This document shows, piece by piece, positions 1-12,951 of a stretch of DNA of 64,000 nt. Made by a program: the position numbers and the translations under genes. Origin of the DNA: Fasciolopsis buskii. Lineage: Eukaryota; Platyhelminthes; Trematoda; Plagiorchiida; Fasciolidae. Under the pieces are notes generated by a model. It was given only the letters and a program-made list of their open reading frames with translations. It made no database searches and was not told the origin of the DNA. The DNA is taken from positions 63,250 through 127,249 of the forward strand of contig LUCM01004207.1 in NCBI GenBank assembly GCA_008360955.1, in the 5' to 3' direction. Within the stretch, counting starts at the first letter, position 1. Every line of letters starts with the position of its first letter.

Positions 1-3000
1 CAGCTAATTTATTTTGCTGTACACGGATTGCAGATCTGTTGAGACAAATAGAATGAGTAACATCCAGATAGTCAGGAGTCAAATCCCTAGCCGGACAATA
101 TTGTGACTCACCGTGACTTTCATCAGGAGTAGCATAAGATTCATGCAACTGACAGTGTTGTCTGAATGAATATGTAGAAAATCCATAGATAACAAACAAA
201 TTTTCAATCTCACGTATTTGTTACTTTCGTTTAGTTTATCTTATTAGTGATCTTCAAGTCATATCCAGTGTTCGAGCAAACACATTTATCTCTCTAAATC
301 CTTATTTGGTGAAATTCATATCAGGCAAATAATTCACGCAATACGTTACACGTTCTGTCCTTCTGGAGTGAAAAAGGCTCGAAAGGGGTTCATTCTTTTC
401 TAGGCCAAATTTACTGAACTGCAATCACTAGCTGCTAAAAATGTGACTTAAAGTCAGAGGAATACAAAAAAAATGAAGGGCTTGTGGACGGCAAGAAAAG
501 ATTTAGTTAGACCTGATGGTTGATGTGGATTGCATTCCGCTTACAAAAAGAACAGCCGAGAACAGCCGAGCTTTGCACAAAGAGAAATCAATCACCTTGT
601 TTAGAAATTCATTCAGACCGTTGTGGTCCATTCGACCAAATCCATCTGAACTAAAAGAGGAGAAACAGGAGAAAAAATAAGTACGTGCTCCTGATTATGA
701 TTTGATAAATTATACCACTGTACGCGATCCACAAGGACTCTGTGGTTTAACCGTCTACCGGAGATTGAGACTATTGATTAGTTGACAGATTCTGTATTCC
801 CATTGAATTGATTTCAACTGGGCATTTCAAACGTTATTTTTCCTAAGAAAATGTAATGGACTACTGTGAGCTTCAACTGTGTCCAAAATATAAGGGCGAT
901 TCTGCGGTTTTACTTGAAGTTTTATGCAAGAGAGTGCTCACGAGGCATATGCAAACTATGGCCAGGCATTGGTACTGTCAGCCAAGAGCTGTGGATCGTT
1001 TTCCCCACGTTTACAAGAACGGTATTAATCACTTCTGCGTTTTCTTGATTTGGTTTCGAAATGCAAAGCCTCAAATAATTGATGAACTACAACTGGGTGA
1101 AGTAGTCATGTACACATGCAGAATTTAGAATTGATTTATTAGAGCTCCAAGCTGTGCACCTGATGATCTGGTGTTTACTGACCCCATCATCGTGCTGCCT
1201 CAACATGATTTACAAAAATTACCATTTTTGACTATTTACACCAAAAACAATGATGAACAGTTGGTAGAGTGACCACGTAGCCTCGGATTCTGTAACATAC
1301 ATCCTGGTTCTGTGCGGGTTTTATCAAATTTCTAAATGTTGAATAAAGTGGTCTCATATGGTTGATTTTACACGCGGTCGGATTCTTTGCAAGATGTGCA
1401 ACTGCCGGTTATTTGCTTTCCGTGCATTCGAACACTGCCGTGATGAAACATCAGCATTTGCCGTTTATCATAGCTTGAGTAACTTGGTTTGTCCATAGCC
1501 AAAGGACTGTACCCTTATTCACAAATCATCATTTTCCTGCATAGATCAACGTCTAATTGGCAATTTTCTGCAGAATATACCTTGCTAAGTGACCGTTATT
1601 GCTAACGTACCCACACCAGAAGGCACAGATTGTACTATTTAAAACTGATATCAGAACATCACACGCCGAGGTGAGGAACTGTTTTAACATTCAAAGAATG
1701 GAGTAATGCATCTTAGGTAAATTGCCGAAGCCTCATATTAACTGACCATTGGCCGTGATGACTACGGGCCAGTGTTCTTATGTGTAGGGATATTTATAGC
1801 TCAATTTGAAACGAGATATGAAGCAACAACCAGATTGAAAAGAATTTGGAGTTTTGATTAGTCTATTCATTTTATACTCAAACCATTCTATTCGCGATTT
1901 AGTTCCAGTGCATGTGGCAATGAGGATAACATACTTCCGGAACGGTATTTCACGCCTCCTAATTACCTCTATTCTTCAGGCATTCTTACACAGTATGTTT
2001 ATCTTCAAATCTACTCTTATCTTCAAATTCTATCAACGGTGTGATGCACATATGAATTGGTAATTCCTTCCTAATCCTTATGACGCAGTTGAACTGCTTA
2101 AGAATTTCGTCGTTCAAATCTTGTAGTTTGATAAAGAATGACCTATGTCTTAGGGTTAGTAGCTTTTCGTCAGTACTTTTAACGAATGAAACTTGTATTT
2201 CATTGTTTCCATGTTTAAAGATTGCTGTGCTGGATAATCATGTCTATGAAACAAAACACTTTTATCTGCGTTGTGTGAGCAAGAGACTTAATGAAAAATA
2301 GCCAAATTTTTGCTTCTACTGTCTAATTGTGCATGTAGCGTAGTCACTGTCAGTGTTCGGCTAATTGGTGTGTGGTCTAGGTGATGGAACGATGTAGGTT
2401 GGCTCCTCATTGATGGTAGAAACTAAGGATTCACATTTGCCTAAAATATTTGTTATTACCTAAAATCCACACATCTGATAAAGTTCGTCGGCAGTTCGGT
2501 TGGTCACATCTGGTGGGAAGACAAGCACTCACTAGGTGGCAAATATGTCTGCAATCTCTTCTCTCGGCCAAATTTGAAGAAATATATCAAAGAAGATGCT
2601 GAAGGTGAAATCACCCAGCGGAATCGATGACATCTGAAGAAAGAACAGGGAAAATTAGTTGGCCGACGGTAACTAAAATGTAAAAACAACATTTTCGCCT
2701 TTCTTCAGAGGCGGAATATTTTTGAACAGTCCAAAAATCTACGCCTCAGCCGGAATACAATTATTCGATTCTTTTCGATTTTAATTTACCCTCTAAATCA
2801 GAAGACCAACAGCCCATAGTCAGACTTCAGATACAGATTACCACACATGAACGGCAGAGAAAACATTACTCTTTAAAGTGTAGTAAGACTACTTATTTTA
2901 GGCTCTGCATTACTTATAATATTTTCTTGGAGGTTTTTTAATGCCGTCCTTCCTTATTGCAGTGAATATGACTCAACATTCATTCCTGAATGACAGCAGT

Positions 3001-3460
3001 CGTGCTTGCTATTTCAAAACTACTACTAATAATAATACCAATAGTCACAAAGAGAAATGATCTCCGCCGCTGCTGCTTCCACTTTTTTGCATTTAAAACA
3101 AAAATTGCATTGATCCCCTAAGACCGATGAAATTTTAACCCTGCGAGATATAAATGGTAAACTGAAACCAGGATACGAGGCTGTGACTAATTAAGTAGAG
3201 ATATATTTCGGATTAATCCTTCAGGGGCAAAAATCTATTCGGCTAGATTGCAAAAACAAAGGTAAATAAAACTGCTACTCATGAGCACCCTAAGTGTGAA
3301 TTTAAAATCACCTAACCAGGTGCCATAACCTTTTATTTGTTCGTAGCACCTCACGTTATTCCACTCGCGATTGTTTGGCAACGGTGCTAATTACAACCGC
3401 TTTGTATGAAAGCCTGAAAAGCGGACTGGGATTCTGAATGAGCCAAATCACTACAGTTAC
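1..3460. other. No recognisable gene
   Basis: Only chance-length frames (up to 90 codons). A small exon-like segment at about 112-161 (-) and another at 2532-2633 (-) have splice-like ends but little else. A tRNA A-box-like string (CAGTTGGTAGAG at 1258) lacks a convincing B-box. Confidence 0.4.
551..570. repeat. 10-bp tandem duplication
   Basis: AACAGCCGAG is repeated exactly twice in tandem (551-560 and 561-570), consistent with a small replication-slippage duplication. Confidence 0.6.
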
Positions 3461-3611
3461 CTGTTCAGCTCCGTCTTTATCTCCAAATGCCGCTAAAATG
3501 CAACATCCAGGTATCATGACGTTCCTTCCTTCGGTGGCCGAGGGTTTAGGGTTGCGGATGAATTCCGGAGGGCAGTCAGATGCTCCATATAGCAAAACTA
3601 GATGAATCCAT
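3461..3611 (-). CDS. Candidate internal exon, unknown protein
   Basis: Acceptor CCTTTCTTCTATCAACACAG and donor GAACAG|GTAACTG on the minus strand bound 151 nt read as 1 nt + 50 codons (WIHLVLLYGASDCPPEF at the start, CCILAAFGDKDGAEQ at the end), leaving in phase 0. A segment at 2532-2633 with acceptor CCCTGTTCTTTCTTCAG, 33 codons and a TAG could follow in phase (GDFTFSIFFDIFLQIW near its start). If real, the PLE fragment at 3.8-4.5 kb would lie in an upstream intron, antisense to the gene. Confidence 0.18.
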
Positions 3612-3772
3612 CTGTGTTGATAGAAGAAAGGTTACTAAGTTTGGACATTTTTAAAAATGTGTGCTAGTGCGTTTGTGTTCATAAATCCTAGGTCATAATT
3701 GCTTGAATAGACCACTGCCGCCTTAACTTACGGTCGCCAGATAGATGGTACAGCTTTTGGATTCCTTACATA

Positions 3773-4523
3773 AACGGGTTTGTCCACACAATTCCAAAAA
3801 TAAATTTCGCTGTGTCAAATAAGACGATGGTCTCACTGGATTTATTGTCAATGTTTACAAACTTGCCCCTTATCGATAGAGTACAATTTATGATCAGGTC
3901 TCTAACTGAAAATAACGTAGGGATATCAATCGAATTTTTATGTGAACTCTTATGAAGATGTCCAGTCAAACTGCTTATAGATGGTACGAGAATGCAGCCC
4001 CTTTCGGGTCATATACTAGCTGAGTTCTCTATAAGAGTGAATACAACAAAACAAGTAAAAGAAACGACCGAATGCTTCCGTGTTTGGCATCATTTTGCTC
4101 ACGATATATTCAGCGTCATTGACTCAAACTATGAAGTGGAGGAAGTAGTACTGCAATTCAGTGTTGTTCACAGCTCCTTACAATTCATATCAAAAGTGGA
4201 GATGACTACTGAGGTTCCTTTCCTAGATTTGTTGGTGACGAGAAACGGGGACGGGCATATTCAGTATGCCACATACGGAAACAAGACTTGGAGCGGTCAT
4301 CCCACAAATTGTCACAGCTTCGTACATGCGAGACAGAAAGCGAATCTGCCTAGTTTTAACTCTCTTGGAAATCTGTCTAAAAGAGGCCCTACACTTCGAA
4401 CTAAACATTATCACCAATGTTCTTGGGAGCAGCAAGGGCTTGTAAACATTCATTAGGAGCAATATAAATGATGCTAGAAAATCTGGGATGTTTACCATCG
4501 GGCACCCATTGAAAAACGATTGA
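3773..4523 (+). mobile_element. Decayed Penelope-like element (PLE) reverse transcriptase fragment
   Basis: Conceptual translation follows the PLE reverse transcriptase order. MVSLDLLSMFTNLP (near 3830) corresponds to the catalytic MVSFDVxSLFTNxP block. LLIDGTRMQPLSGHILAEF (near 3975-4030) matches the xQxDGTxMGSPLSGxLAE block. WHHFAHDIFSVID sits where the (R)YVDDIF catalytic motif belongs, so the aspartate pair is broken. EVPFLDLLVTRNGDGHIQ and KTWSGHPTNCHSFV match the later IPFLDVLV and TWTGxYxNFxSF blocks. The main frame has a TGA at 3953-3955. From about 4398 homology continues one frame away (ELNIITNVLGSS, then FIRSNI) until TGA at 4521. No GIY-YIG endonuclease was found downstream, and the 5' part before about 3773 is unclear. 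It is a truncated, inactive copy. The family call comes from motif order, not a database search. Confidence 0.85.
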
Positions 4524-7500
4524 TTCATGTTAGCACTAATAATATTAATGTTGCTGTTTGCATAACTTTTAGAATTATTTTTATGTCAAATTTGCAAATG
4601 TTCTGTTGCAGTCATATAATTAACCATCAAGTTTTCCTCTTCTGTTCTGTTTAACTGCTCACTCAGTCGTGCTTATGTTTTTTAAGTCTGTTCTGCGAAC
4701 GAACGAAACATATTGAAGTTCGCTGCCCCCCTTAGTAAAATCCGACGACATCTTGAGCATGACTGCGTTATGTGTTGTATCGTTGGTGGAGGACCACCAA
4801 CATCCATCCTCAAATCCTACCGGAAACCTGTCAGTGTTTCTCTTGAACAGTAGACATATCCAGTGACTGACGGACTGATCGATTAAAAAGTATTATGGTC
4901 ACTATTGTTCTCAGCTTCGGGATCATTCCGGTGTTTCAAAGTGGCCCACAAGTGAACATAAGTCGCTCTGCTTTTTTATCACCCAGTGTAATTAACGAGC
5001 ACCTTCAATCACGTTAGTGGGTTCGAAAATGTTTTAACAGCAGTGAGTGGCCATGAGCACTTTTGGCCTGTATCCGACAGTTCATGCGATTCATAATCAG
5101 ACAGGGCAGATGTGCTGGTACACAGAACAAATAACCAAATTGAGGGATGCTAAAAACGGATCTGGGTAGTATTCTTCGTTATTTAACTTTGTCTTTATAT
5201 GTTCCAAGAAGCATTTGTATTCAAACAACATTTTCACAGGTAAACACCAATAAAATTTTCCATTCATTGATTCTTCTCCGGGAGCGTTGACTAAAAATGC
5301 ACAAAGCCAGCAAATTCATTCGTACAGTGAATCTATCATTAAGTATCGATTGCAGTAGCACTTTCATTTTGAAGTAGAAAATATCAAATTTTGAGAATAG
5401 GTATTTAATAGGTTTTCGGAAACATCGATAACCAATAGGTTAAATCCAAGTAGATATTGATATCCGCACTATAAGCTTGGACAGTTTCTATGACTAACCA
5501 CTCAAGTATTACGTAACTGCTGGCAATAAATGTGAACATTCATTTTCCAAGGAACTGACAGATCCCTCTAGGTGGGGCTAAGTGTGCGGAAAATTTTAGT
5601 TGTGCAGTCCTATTCAGAAGCCTAAGCGATTTACAGAAGGCGAACTGAAAACAAATTTAGAGCTAGCCTACAGCTTTGCTCAACACCATAGATTGCAATT
5701 GGTTTGTGGTTTTGTGTTTTGGGGCTTCGTTTTTGAGGTGAAATAAATTCGTCTTAAATGTCAAGTGAATCTGAGAATGGACAATTTTATTTGGGATTTA
5801 AAACACTCGGCAGTTTGTAAGCCTTCAGGTCAGCAGGGATTGATCAAAGGTGACCAGCTTGTTGAAAACCGTTTAAACTATGCGGTTTTTGTAAAATGAA
5901 TTTCTAAGTAGAACATCTCAAATAGCGAATTCGTTTCTCAGTGCAGCATTTATCGAGTACGGTTCCGATGCAGTAAATTCATGATAACTAAATAGCGATA
6001 GGTTATGCCACATTTTTGAACTAATTGATTTACTCCATTTCAAAACCGGGGTGGAGACGTCGACGCGTGCACAAATGACCTTCGATTTCGCTCAGATGAA
6101 CGATGGTTTCGCATCCTACTGCGCTATTGCTTGCCCCTCACACGTGTCATTTCTCATTGGTTTGTCATTAACGTTTATTATTTGACTTTCTCTTCCAGTT
6201 TCACCGATGAGTCTAGTGAGCGTACGAATGTTTTTAGCATTGTATTACTATGCTTTGTGGATCCATTTCTTTGATTCTAGTCCATTTAAGTTGTGAATTT
6301 CGAAACCTTCTCTCTGTTTTCTAACTAATTAACTTTTTCTCGAATCTCCATGAATTTTACGAACAGACTTTCTCTTAGTTGTGCCTGGTGGCTTAGCACT
6401 GGACTGCGGTATGTGCTGAATATCAAAAATCCTGGCAATACAGAAGCTGCCCATTTTAAGCGATGTGCTTAAGTCTAGATGATTTTACGCTATCTAACCA
6501 AAGACAAACCTACTTCGGGTATAACATACGTGTTTAAATCCCGGAAAACACTATTTAATGGGAGATCATTCTTCTGACCTCAAGACAGATTAAATGCTGT
6601 TTAATGGGGTAGTCTTTGAGTCGACCGGAGTTGTACGGAAATGTTCGCCTACGTTTCGCCTGTCTTCTTTACTCAAAGGATTATGCTTAATCTACTGATG
6701 TTCACGACCTTAATCGTCATCTCATTAATTCTGATGACCAAAACGCTGTTGCATACATATCTGTCGATCCTACTGGCAAAACCGTGGCTGCCATTTCAAG
6801 TCAATGGGACATTTTCAAGCCCTTCCTTAATCTACATTTCAACAGATCAAGCGGTTCGCTGCATCCTCGCTAGTTATATTACAAAGAACAACAGCTTACC
6901 TCTATATTTACTGACCTATTTATCCACTGGTTCACCCAGACTATTATTTGAGACTGCTGGTAAGCAGGATTTCGTGTCAGTACCAGACACTCGAAATCAA
7001 ACATTTTTCTGCAAATTTGTTCAGTGGAAATTGTGATAGAAAACTGTGCTGCAGAGAATGTCCTCCCTAGGTCACTTGCATGATCCCGAACAATTTTATC
7101 GCCGTCCTCTATTATAACTTCGTGCATGTGCAAACTTAATCTACGGTATCGTTTTCTGGCTGACTAACCTACCTCGTCGACTGGACCCAACTTCTTTAGA
7201 CCTACTCTGATAGCGCAGTACAGTGGTATTTCATGATCTTACCATCTAGTTGGTTTACTCATCGCCACCAATACTCTTTGCACTCAATAATTGCTTACTG
7301 ATTTTCTAGAGGCTTTTTCCTATGATCATTCTTTATTTTGTAACTAATCTTGCAATCTTTCTCTCAAATAGAGGGTAATCAAATGAATATGTTAAAGTCG
7401 TCTTTGATTGCTTTTCATGCATAAGAATATAGTCACGGCTTCCCTATTCGATTTCGCATTACAGCATAAGAACGGACTCATCTAAGTATATGACTGTTGT

Positions 7501-9769
7501 GTTCACTTTCGCTCCGAGCAACATGCTTAAGGATGCTACCAGCTTAAGCCCACGCATCTTCGTCAACGGAGAGCAAGTATTTAGAAAAAACTCCATATCG
7601 TAACAGCATCCTTTTAACTCCGTTCGCCTCCTTACCTCCTGTTCTCAACATACCAATCGGACTTCAAACACACAATTATTATGAATTGAGGCTCTCGACC
7701 GTAGATAATAAAGGTATGCTTTCATAGCTTTGTTCAGAATTTATAGTGCGTTACCACTTGGGCTCCTAGACTGTGGGCTTATCTCTCTGTTATTTATATC
7801 TGTAATATGACAAATAGATACTGAATTAAACTGGCGTGACCATTCATCAGTCAGGCTTAGGGCTCATAAGCCAAGGTGTTAGCTGTCAACATTGAGTAGT
7901 CACCACAGGCAAGGTGTTTGGACACGCAGCTATCAAACAGTATGAATATATAAACACTGATCATGAATGACTGTCTCCTGCTAACCATGAAGTAGCCCAT
8001 TTTCTACTGTTTTGTGACGGTTAGTGCTCAGTCAAGATTTGACCGGGTTAGGTTACGATGTAGTTAGGCCTCTTTGAGATAAAGTTTTCCAGCCGCCGCT
8101 CGTCAGGATTGATGCCCTTATACTTTGTTATGGCGTGAGATCCAACCTTCAAATAACATTGTTGACCAGTTCGTCTCTTGCAGCCAACGCTAATTTCAGC
8201 TTTTTAGAGCTTTTAACGGTTTAAATAATTTAGTTAGTCGTCCGCACATCCTGTTTCTAATTCACTTGTTACCTCGCAATATGACCTCGTCCAAAATAAA
8301 GGCCAAATATACTCCCGGTGTTGTCTTTTGAGAGAAATGAGATTTCGCATTAAAACTAGGGTCAATATTTTTGAAGCAATCACTTTAGTTTCCTATTATT
8401 GCTGAGTAATCGGACTGTTGGATAAAATATTCTTGTTGCGTTTCTAGACTTTTTGTTCCCAATGATTTCTCAGCTTACCTAGTAAACGTAGTCAGAAAAC
8501 TAGGCATTCGTGATTGACCCACGTCGTTGTACGTCATACCGAAAGGCTGTCTTTCTCATCGACAGGAAGTCAAGGGTGAACGGAGCGCATATGAAAACTG
8601 TACACTCAAATAAGTACCACTGCCTTTCTATTGACCGCCGAATCAGTCCGTAGCTTTAATCATTCGAATAACATCTAAAGGCACAATCGGGTTTGATGAC
8701 TAATACATTACTGTTGTTTGCTGTACACATCTTTCTAGTTTATTCTGGTGCTTACTCGCAAACATCCTGAGTTTTTCAAAAACCTTGTTGACCTGACCCC
8801 CTAACTACTATGCCTGGATTACTTCGCGTCCAGTGAAACTTTGCCAATAACTTAAGATGCCACGTAAGTGAAAATAATCGCCTTTCTAATCTTTCTTCCT
8901 ACGCAGGAATTGGAGAACCGAAAAGCACTTTTGTTTGAATATTCGCTTGTTGTATTCTATGGTTTCATTAATTTCCGCTCCATTTTCGTACACCTTTCGA
9001 TGTCTAAGCACAATTCCACCTATGGTCACAAAATACTTTGCATAGTCACTGCCTCAAATTCTGGGGAGTAGGTCATTTCTTATTAAAGACACTTTACCAC
9101 AGAAGCCTTCTGCCAAGAGCACATAACCCTGAGAAATGAAATAACGGTGATCGACCTTGATGGCATTCATACCTGGGCGGAGTGAATTCAAGCATTCTTT
9201 CCGTCTAGTGCTTCGTAGGATCACCGTCCACACCTGGCAGGATGATCACAGTCTGTGCTTAAGACAGAATGTCGGCATCCCAATCCCGTGCAGTGCTTTA
9301 ATGAAACGTAAACAGCTCGACGGCCCTGCTAAAATTAATCAAAAAGCTTTGAGATGAGTCCTATTTACCTTTTTTTGTTTTTGAATTTACCTACAGAGCA
9401 TGCATTAAGGCTAAGCAAAACTGCCTTTTCTGGGCAATAAGTACAGATTTTATTTTTCTAGAAAGTGATGAAATAATAACGCATGCAGTTAATGTATAAC
9501 AGTGCAACCAGACCATTTGATTGCAAACTGAAAAACGTTTGTACTTCATCCACTTTTAGTGATGATGCCTTGGGCAAAGATTTACCTGAATGCTAATATG
9601 TCTAATCTTGTCGGTCAGCTTTGAGTTATAATCAAACGAATACCGGGATTGTGGAAATTTTTCTCCGAAGAAGGTAATGGCGACCCATCTAATGACTGGT
9701 GGAATGACCCGATCAGTAATATTTGAGAAGAATCTTCTGTTGAATAACTCGCGTTTGCTGAACAGTTAC
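4524..9769. other. No recognisable gene
   Basis: I looked for a GIY-YIG endonuclease or other continuation of the PLE downstream of 4523 and did not see one. The longest open frame (6641-7036, 131 codons) is hydrophobic and of the composition expected from AT-rich noncoding DNA. Confidence 0.4.
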
Positions 9770-9864
9770 CACCATTCGATGAAATGCCTTGTTACCATAA
9801 TCATTGGATGGGGGGAATTTACAGACGTAGCCTTCATTTTGTCTATTTTCCCCAGTCACATTGC
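9770..9864 (-). CDS. Candidate internal exon, unknown protein
   Basis: Minus-strand acceptor TTTCAATGTATTCCATACTCGCAG, then 95 nt read as 2 nt + 31 codons (NVTGENRQNEGYVCK, then FPPSNDYGNKAFHRMV), ending ATGGTG|GTAACTG. It lies inside a 96-codon chance-length open frame, and a 70-codon plus-strand frame overlaps it. If 10324-10552 is a terminal exon, this would belong to a different transcript. Confidence 0.15.
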
Positions 9865-10323
9865 CTGCGAGTATGGAATACATTGAAAATCCTTCAATCG
9901 ACGGAAAGTTAGCAGTGACTAGAGAGTAATTATGCTGGAAGTGAACAGTTTTTCTTCTGTAAACAGAGTTTGTACTATGTTCGCATGGTGGACGGGACAA
10001 CATGATTCTAGAAAAGCCAGAATGAGGTTGTTGTGTTGGATCAACTCTTCCATAGAAAACTGTTGACAGAAGAATGCAACTAGAGTGGAACTGTTGATTT
10101 CCGAGTGTAAAAAATGTGGGTGGATCTTTCGTTCTCTAGAACAGCTGGAGTCTTAGACCAACTCAGAATAGACAGTATTGAACTCATAATTAAACCTTTC
10201 ATGTCTTTCTTAACTTCGATCATTGTTTTCTTCCAAACTAGCCAGTAACATTAATCCATATCAGATTCCGTGATCCAATTAGGCGGCGTGCGCGAATACT
10301 CGGGTTAAGGTCACTGCCAAGCT

Positions 10324-10552
10324 TTAGTATGCATTTGAGTTGTTACGAATCTGCATTTTAGTCTCATGGAATGCAGGATTGTCTGCTTTTTTCGTCTCGC
10401 TAGTGTCCTTCATTTGGCGACCATAATCTGTGAAATGCATTCCTTGGTTGTTTTGGTTTATATTTGAGTCGTCGAACAGGTTGTAGTTTGGCCGAATGAT
10501 GCTTTGTTGACTAGCGTTTTTCCTTAATTGCACAGAATGTTCGTTGAACGGC
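10324..10552 (-). CDS. Candidate terminal exon, unknown protein
   Basis: After the acceptor TCTATAGCTTTATTTCAG (minus strand), one nucleotide plus 75 codons are open before TAA at 10324-10326. The peptide is Asn/Gln-rich and polar (SQQSIIRPNYNLFDDSN near its middle, DNPAFHETKMQIRNNSNAY at its end), as in a disordered C-terminal tail. The entry phase fits the donor of 11411-11496. No polyadenylation signal was identified with confidence. Frames of this length also occur by chance in the window. Confidence 0.25.
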
Positions 10553-11410
10553 CTGAAATAAAGCTATAGATTTGTGCATCTGCTTGTGATAATCCCGTAG
10601 TGTTCCTGCACTTATGCCGAAAAGTTTAACATCTAATGATTGTTGTGTCATTACATGGCAAGCATTATTTTTCACATCAACCTTTTGTAAGAATTACGAA
10701 CTTGAAATCATTCTTTCAAGAACATGTAAAGGTCACCTTTTTCTTTTGGAATCGTACTTGCTTTATTCATTTTACGGGCGAACCCTTAGAATGCCCATAA
10801 CTTCTCAAAAACTGCCAATTTATCGACGTAGTGAGATTACCTCCTTTATGGCAGAGACCTCCTTTTAAAAGAAGAAATTCAACTTTACTGAACTTCTCTC
10901 AACTCTCATAATGACCAAAATAAATCGATTAGAATCAATGCAACTTTCATTCTTTCGCTCAACTGACTGCAATGTTACTCAGCGCATACATTATGACATA
11001 AGGCTTAACCCAAAAATATGACCGAATTACTGTTATACTGGCACCGTTACTTGAGCAGCAACGCTATGATGTTTATCGTTTTTGAACCATTCTATTTGAC
11101 TCCCAAATAACCGTCCTTTTTAACTCGTTTGACTTCTCAGTTTGTTCGTAAATCATTTTAGTTAAACGGAGCATTGCAACAAGCGCATCCCGCTAATTTG
11201 TGGTACTGAATGATGAATTGATGCACTAGTTAATGACTTATCACAAAGAGTATGTAAACACGCAATCAGAAGAGCAATTGCTTTTGATACCCTAAGTCTG
11301 TTGAAACGTTCAAACAAAAATTGTCGACTTAGTAACCCATATACTCCAACTGCGTTTATTCCTAAACTATTCTAATATTTTGCAGGATAACTTACGATCC
11401 GGACACTTAC

Positions 11411-11496
11411 TGTTTCCTTAGGACATCCAAAGTTGCCATATTTTCAATCACATGACGGTGCCGAAATGCGATATTTATGAGCGTATTCTCCCACAA
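11411..11496 (-). CDS. Candidate penultimate exon, unknown protein
   Basis: Very good sites: acceptor CACTCTGCCTTCTTTAACCTCATTTCAG and donor AAACA|GTAAGTGTCC on the minus strand. The phase-0 frame gives 28 codons (LWENTLINIAFRHRHVIE, then NMATLDVLRK) plus 2 nt (CA). Those join the single G at the start of the open segment at 10324-10552 to make CAG (Gln), with a continuous frame to its stop. In a second phase the segment reads VGEYAHKYRISAPSCD and stops at 11444. Confidence 0.27.
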
Positions 11497-12505
11497 CTGA
11501 AATGAGGTTAAAGAAGGCAGAGTGAAAAAACAACGAGTGAATTTTGTCGATTCATCGTAAGTGCGGAATAGAATTACGTTCAGAAACATATCTATTATTC
11601 AATTGGCAAGATTTTTCCTGTGATATTATCTGGGGTATTGCCTAAGGTTGGAGAAAACGAGTTTTACGTACTGCACACCTTTTACTGATGCTAAAGAGGT
11701 GACCACTTGAATGAGTTACTGTCTTTCATAAGTGCCCTGGAAAAATGTGTTTCGGTTTGTGGTCACCGAAATAATCTTCTGTAGAATTCTTGAACTCTTT
11801 CAGGGTCCGTTGGTCGTCCGAGGGAAGCTCATACCATCTTGGGGTTCTGTGATAAAAGGAAGGCGTGACATGCACAAAAGGTCTTATTAAAGACGTCAGT
11901 ATATGTCCATTGCTTAATTTCTAAAATCTTCTGGATCCCAACAGCTGAAATTTTCTTGGTCTACCGTTAGCCGAAGACTTCGATTTCGAAAATACTCGTT
12001 ATTAACTCAGGTGTGATATCCTCTTAGGGTAGGCTGATTATATTCGGATTCTGTCGCATTGCTGTAGAAAATAATTTAGTCAGAACGCTCCGAATCAATG
12101 ATTTTGATCTGAAGCCTGAACCTTGCAAACGCAGTCTGCCATTTTTATAATCCTAACCGATACTCAGCTGGTAGGTAATGGTTAGCTTGAACTACTTTGG
12201 TCTTAGTGGTAGAATAAGGCTTAACGTGTATGAGATGAAAATGTGTAACTACTACTGACATGATTCAAGACAACCACAGCATCATAGAGAGCTGATAAAC
12301 TACCGGCTTACGGGACGCAGATCCGACTTAATTTAAAGTGCTCCAAACTCGGTTTCGATGTACTAATCACATTCCTACCTCATTAAGGGTACCAAAAAGT
12401 ATCATTTTCGACGTACTCGCATCTGTTCGAAAATAGCGCAATATGTGGACTTGTAATTAGTATGTGGAATTTGGTCAATCAAGACAACTGGCGAATACGA
12501 GTTAC

Positions 12506-12564
12506 CTGTAAGTACTGAATTGGGTTCGACCCAAGATATGAGAATCGAGTAAATAAGATGACCT
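12506..12564 (-). CDS. Candidate short exon, two competing frames
   Basis: Acceptor CTTGTTTCCGTTTTATAG and donor TTACAG|GTAACTC on the minus strand bound a 59-nt segment. Entered with 2 nt it reads VILFTRFSYLGSNPIQYLQ and leaves in phase 0, fitting the LWEN frame of 11411-11496. Entered with 1 nt it reads GHLIYSILISWVEPNSVLT, fits 12952-13023 upstream and leads to a stop inside 11411-11496. Both cannot be right. The splice sites are better supported than the frame. Confidence 0.18.
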
Positions 12565-12951
12565 CTATAAAACGGAAACAAGTTTGAGTTACATATACAA
12601 GGATGGATATATTCCGATTGGTAGAAACCATTCACTCCAACCATTTTAGCAGAATGTTTAGATTTCAAGACCGCTTGCCGTTGCCTTTCTTATTGGCCCT
12701 TTGTCTATGCATATCAGCGCAAAGCTGTGCTGGAGGGCATCACGTGGCTTGCACCTAATCTCACCACAAAAATCGAAAAACCCACAAAAGCGTCGTCGGT
12801 TTACTAGTTTTGTCATATTTGTTAAAGAAGGCGCTCATGTAAAGGCCCGCTTCCTGTCACTGGGTAAGCATGTTTCACAACAAACAATATCCTAAGAATT
12901 GCTGATGCTTCGTGTGCGTAAACCGTGTTAGCTCCACTATCATGTCTTTAC

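Noticed and set aside
1256..1319. tRNA-like element (CAGTTGGTAGAG followed by TCCTGGTTCTGTGCGG)
   Set aside because: Only the A-box half is convincing; there is no acceptor stem and the B-box is poor.
4223..4528. 101-codon minus-strand frame
   Set aside because: Antisense shadow of the PLE reverse transcriptase fragment.
4524..5300. GIY-YIG endonuclease or hammerhead ribozyme of the PLE
   Set aside because: No matching endonuclease block was seen in translation and no CUGAUGA...GAAA arrangement was found near the element.
8811..8866. Plus-strand exon before GTAAGTG at 8867
   Set aside because: After the only reasonable acceptor, all three frames contain a stop.
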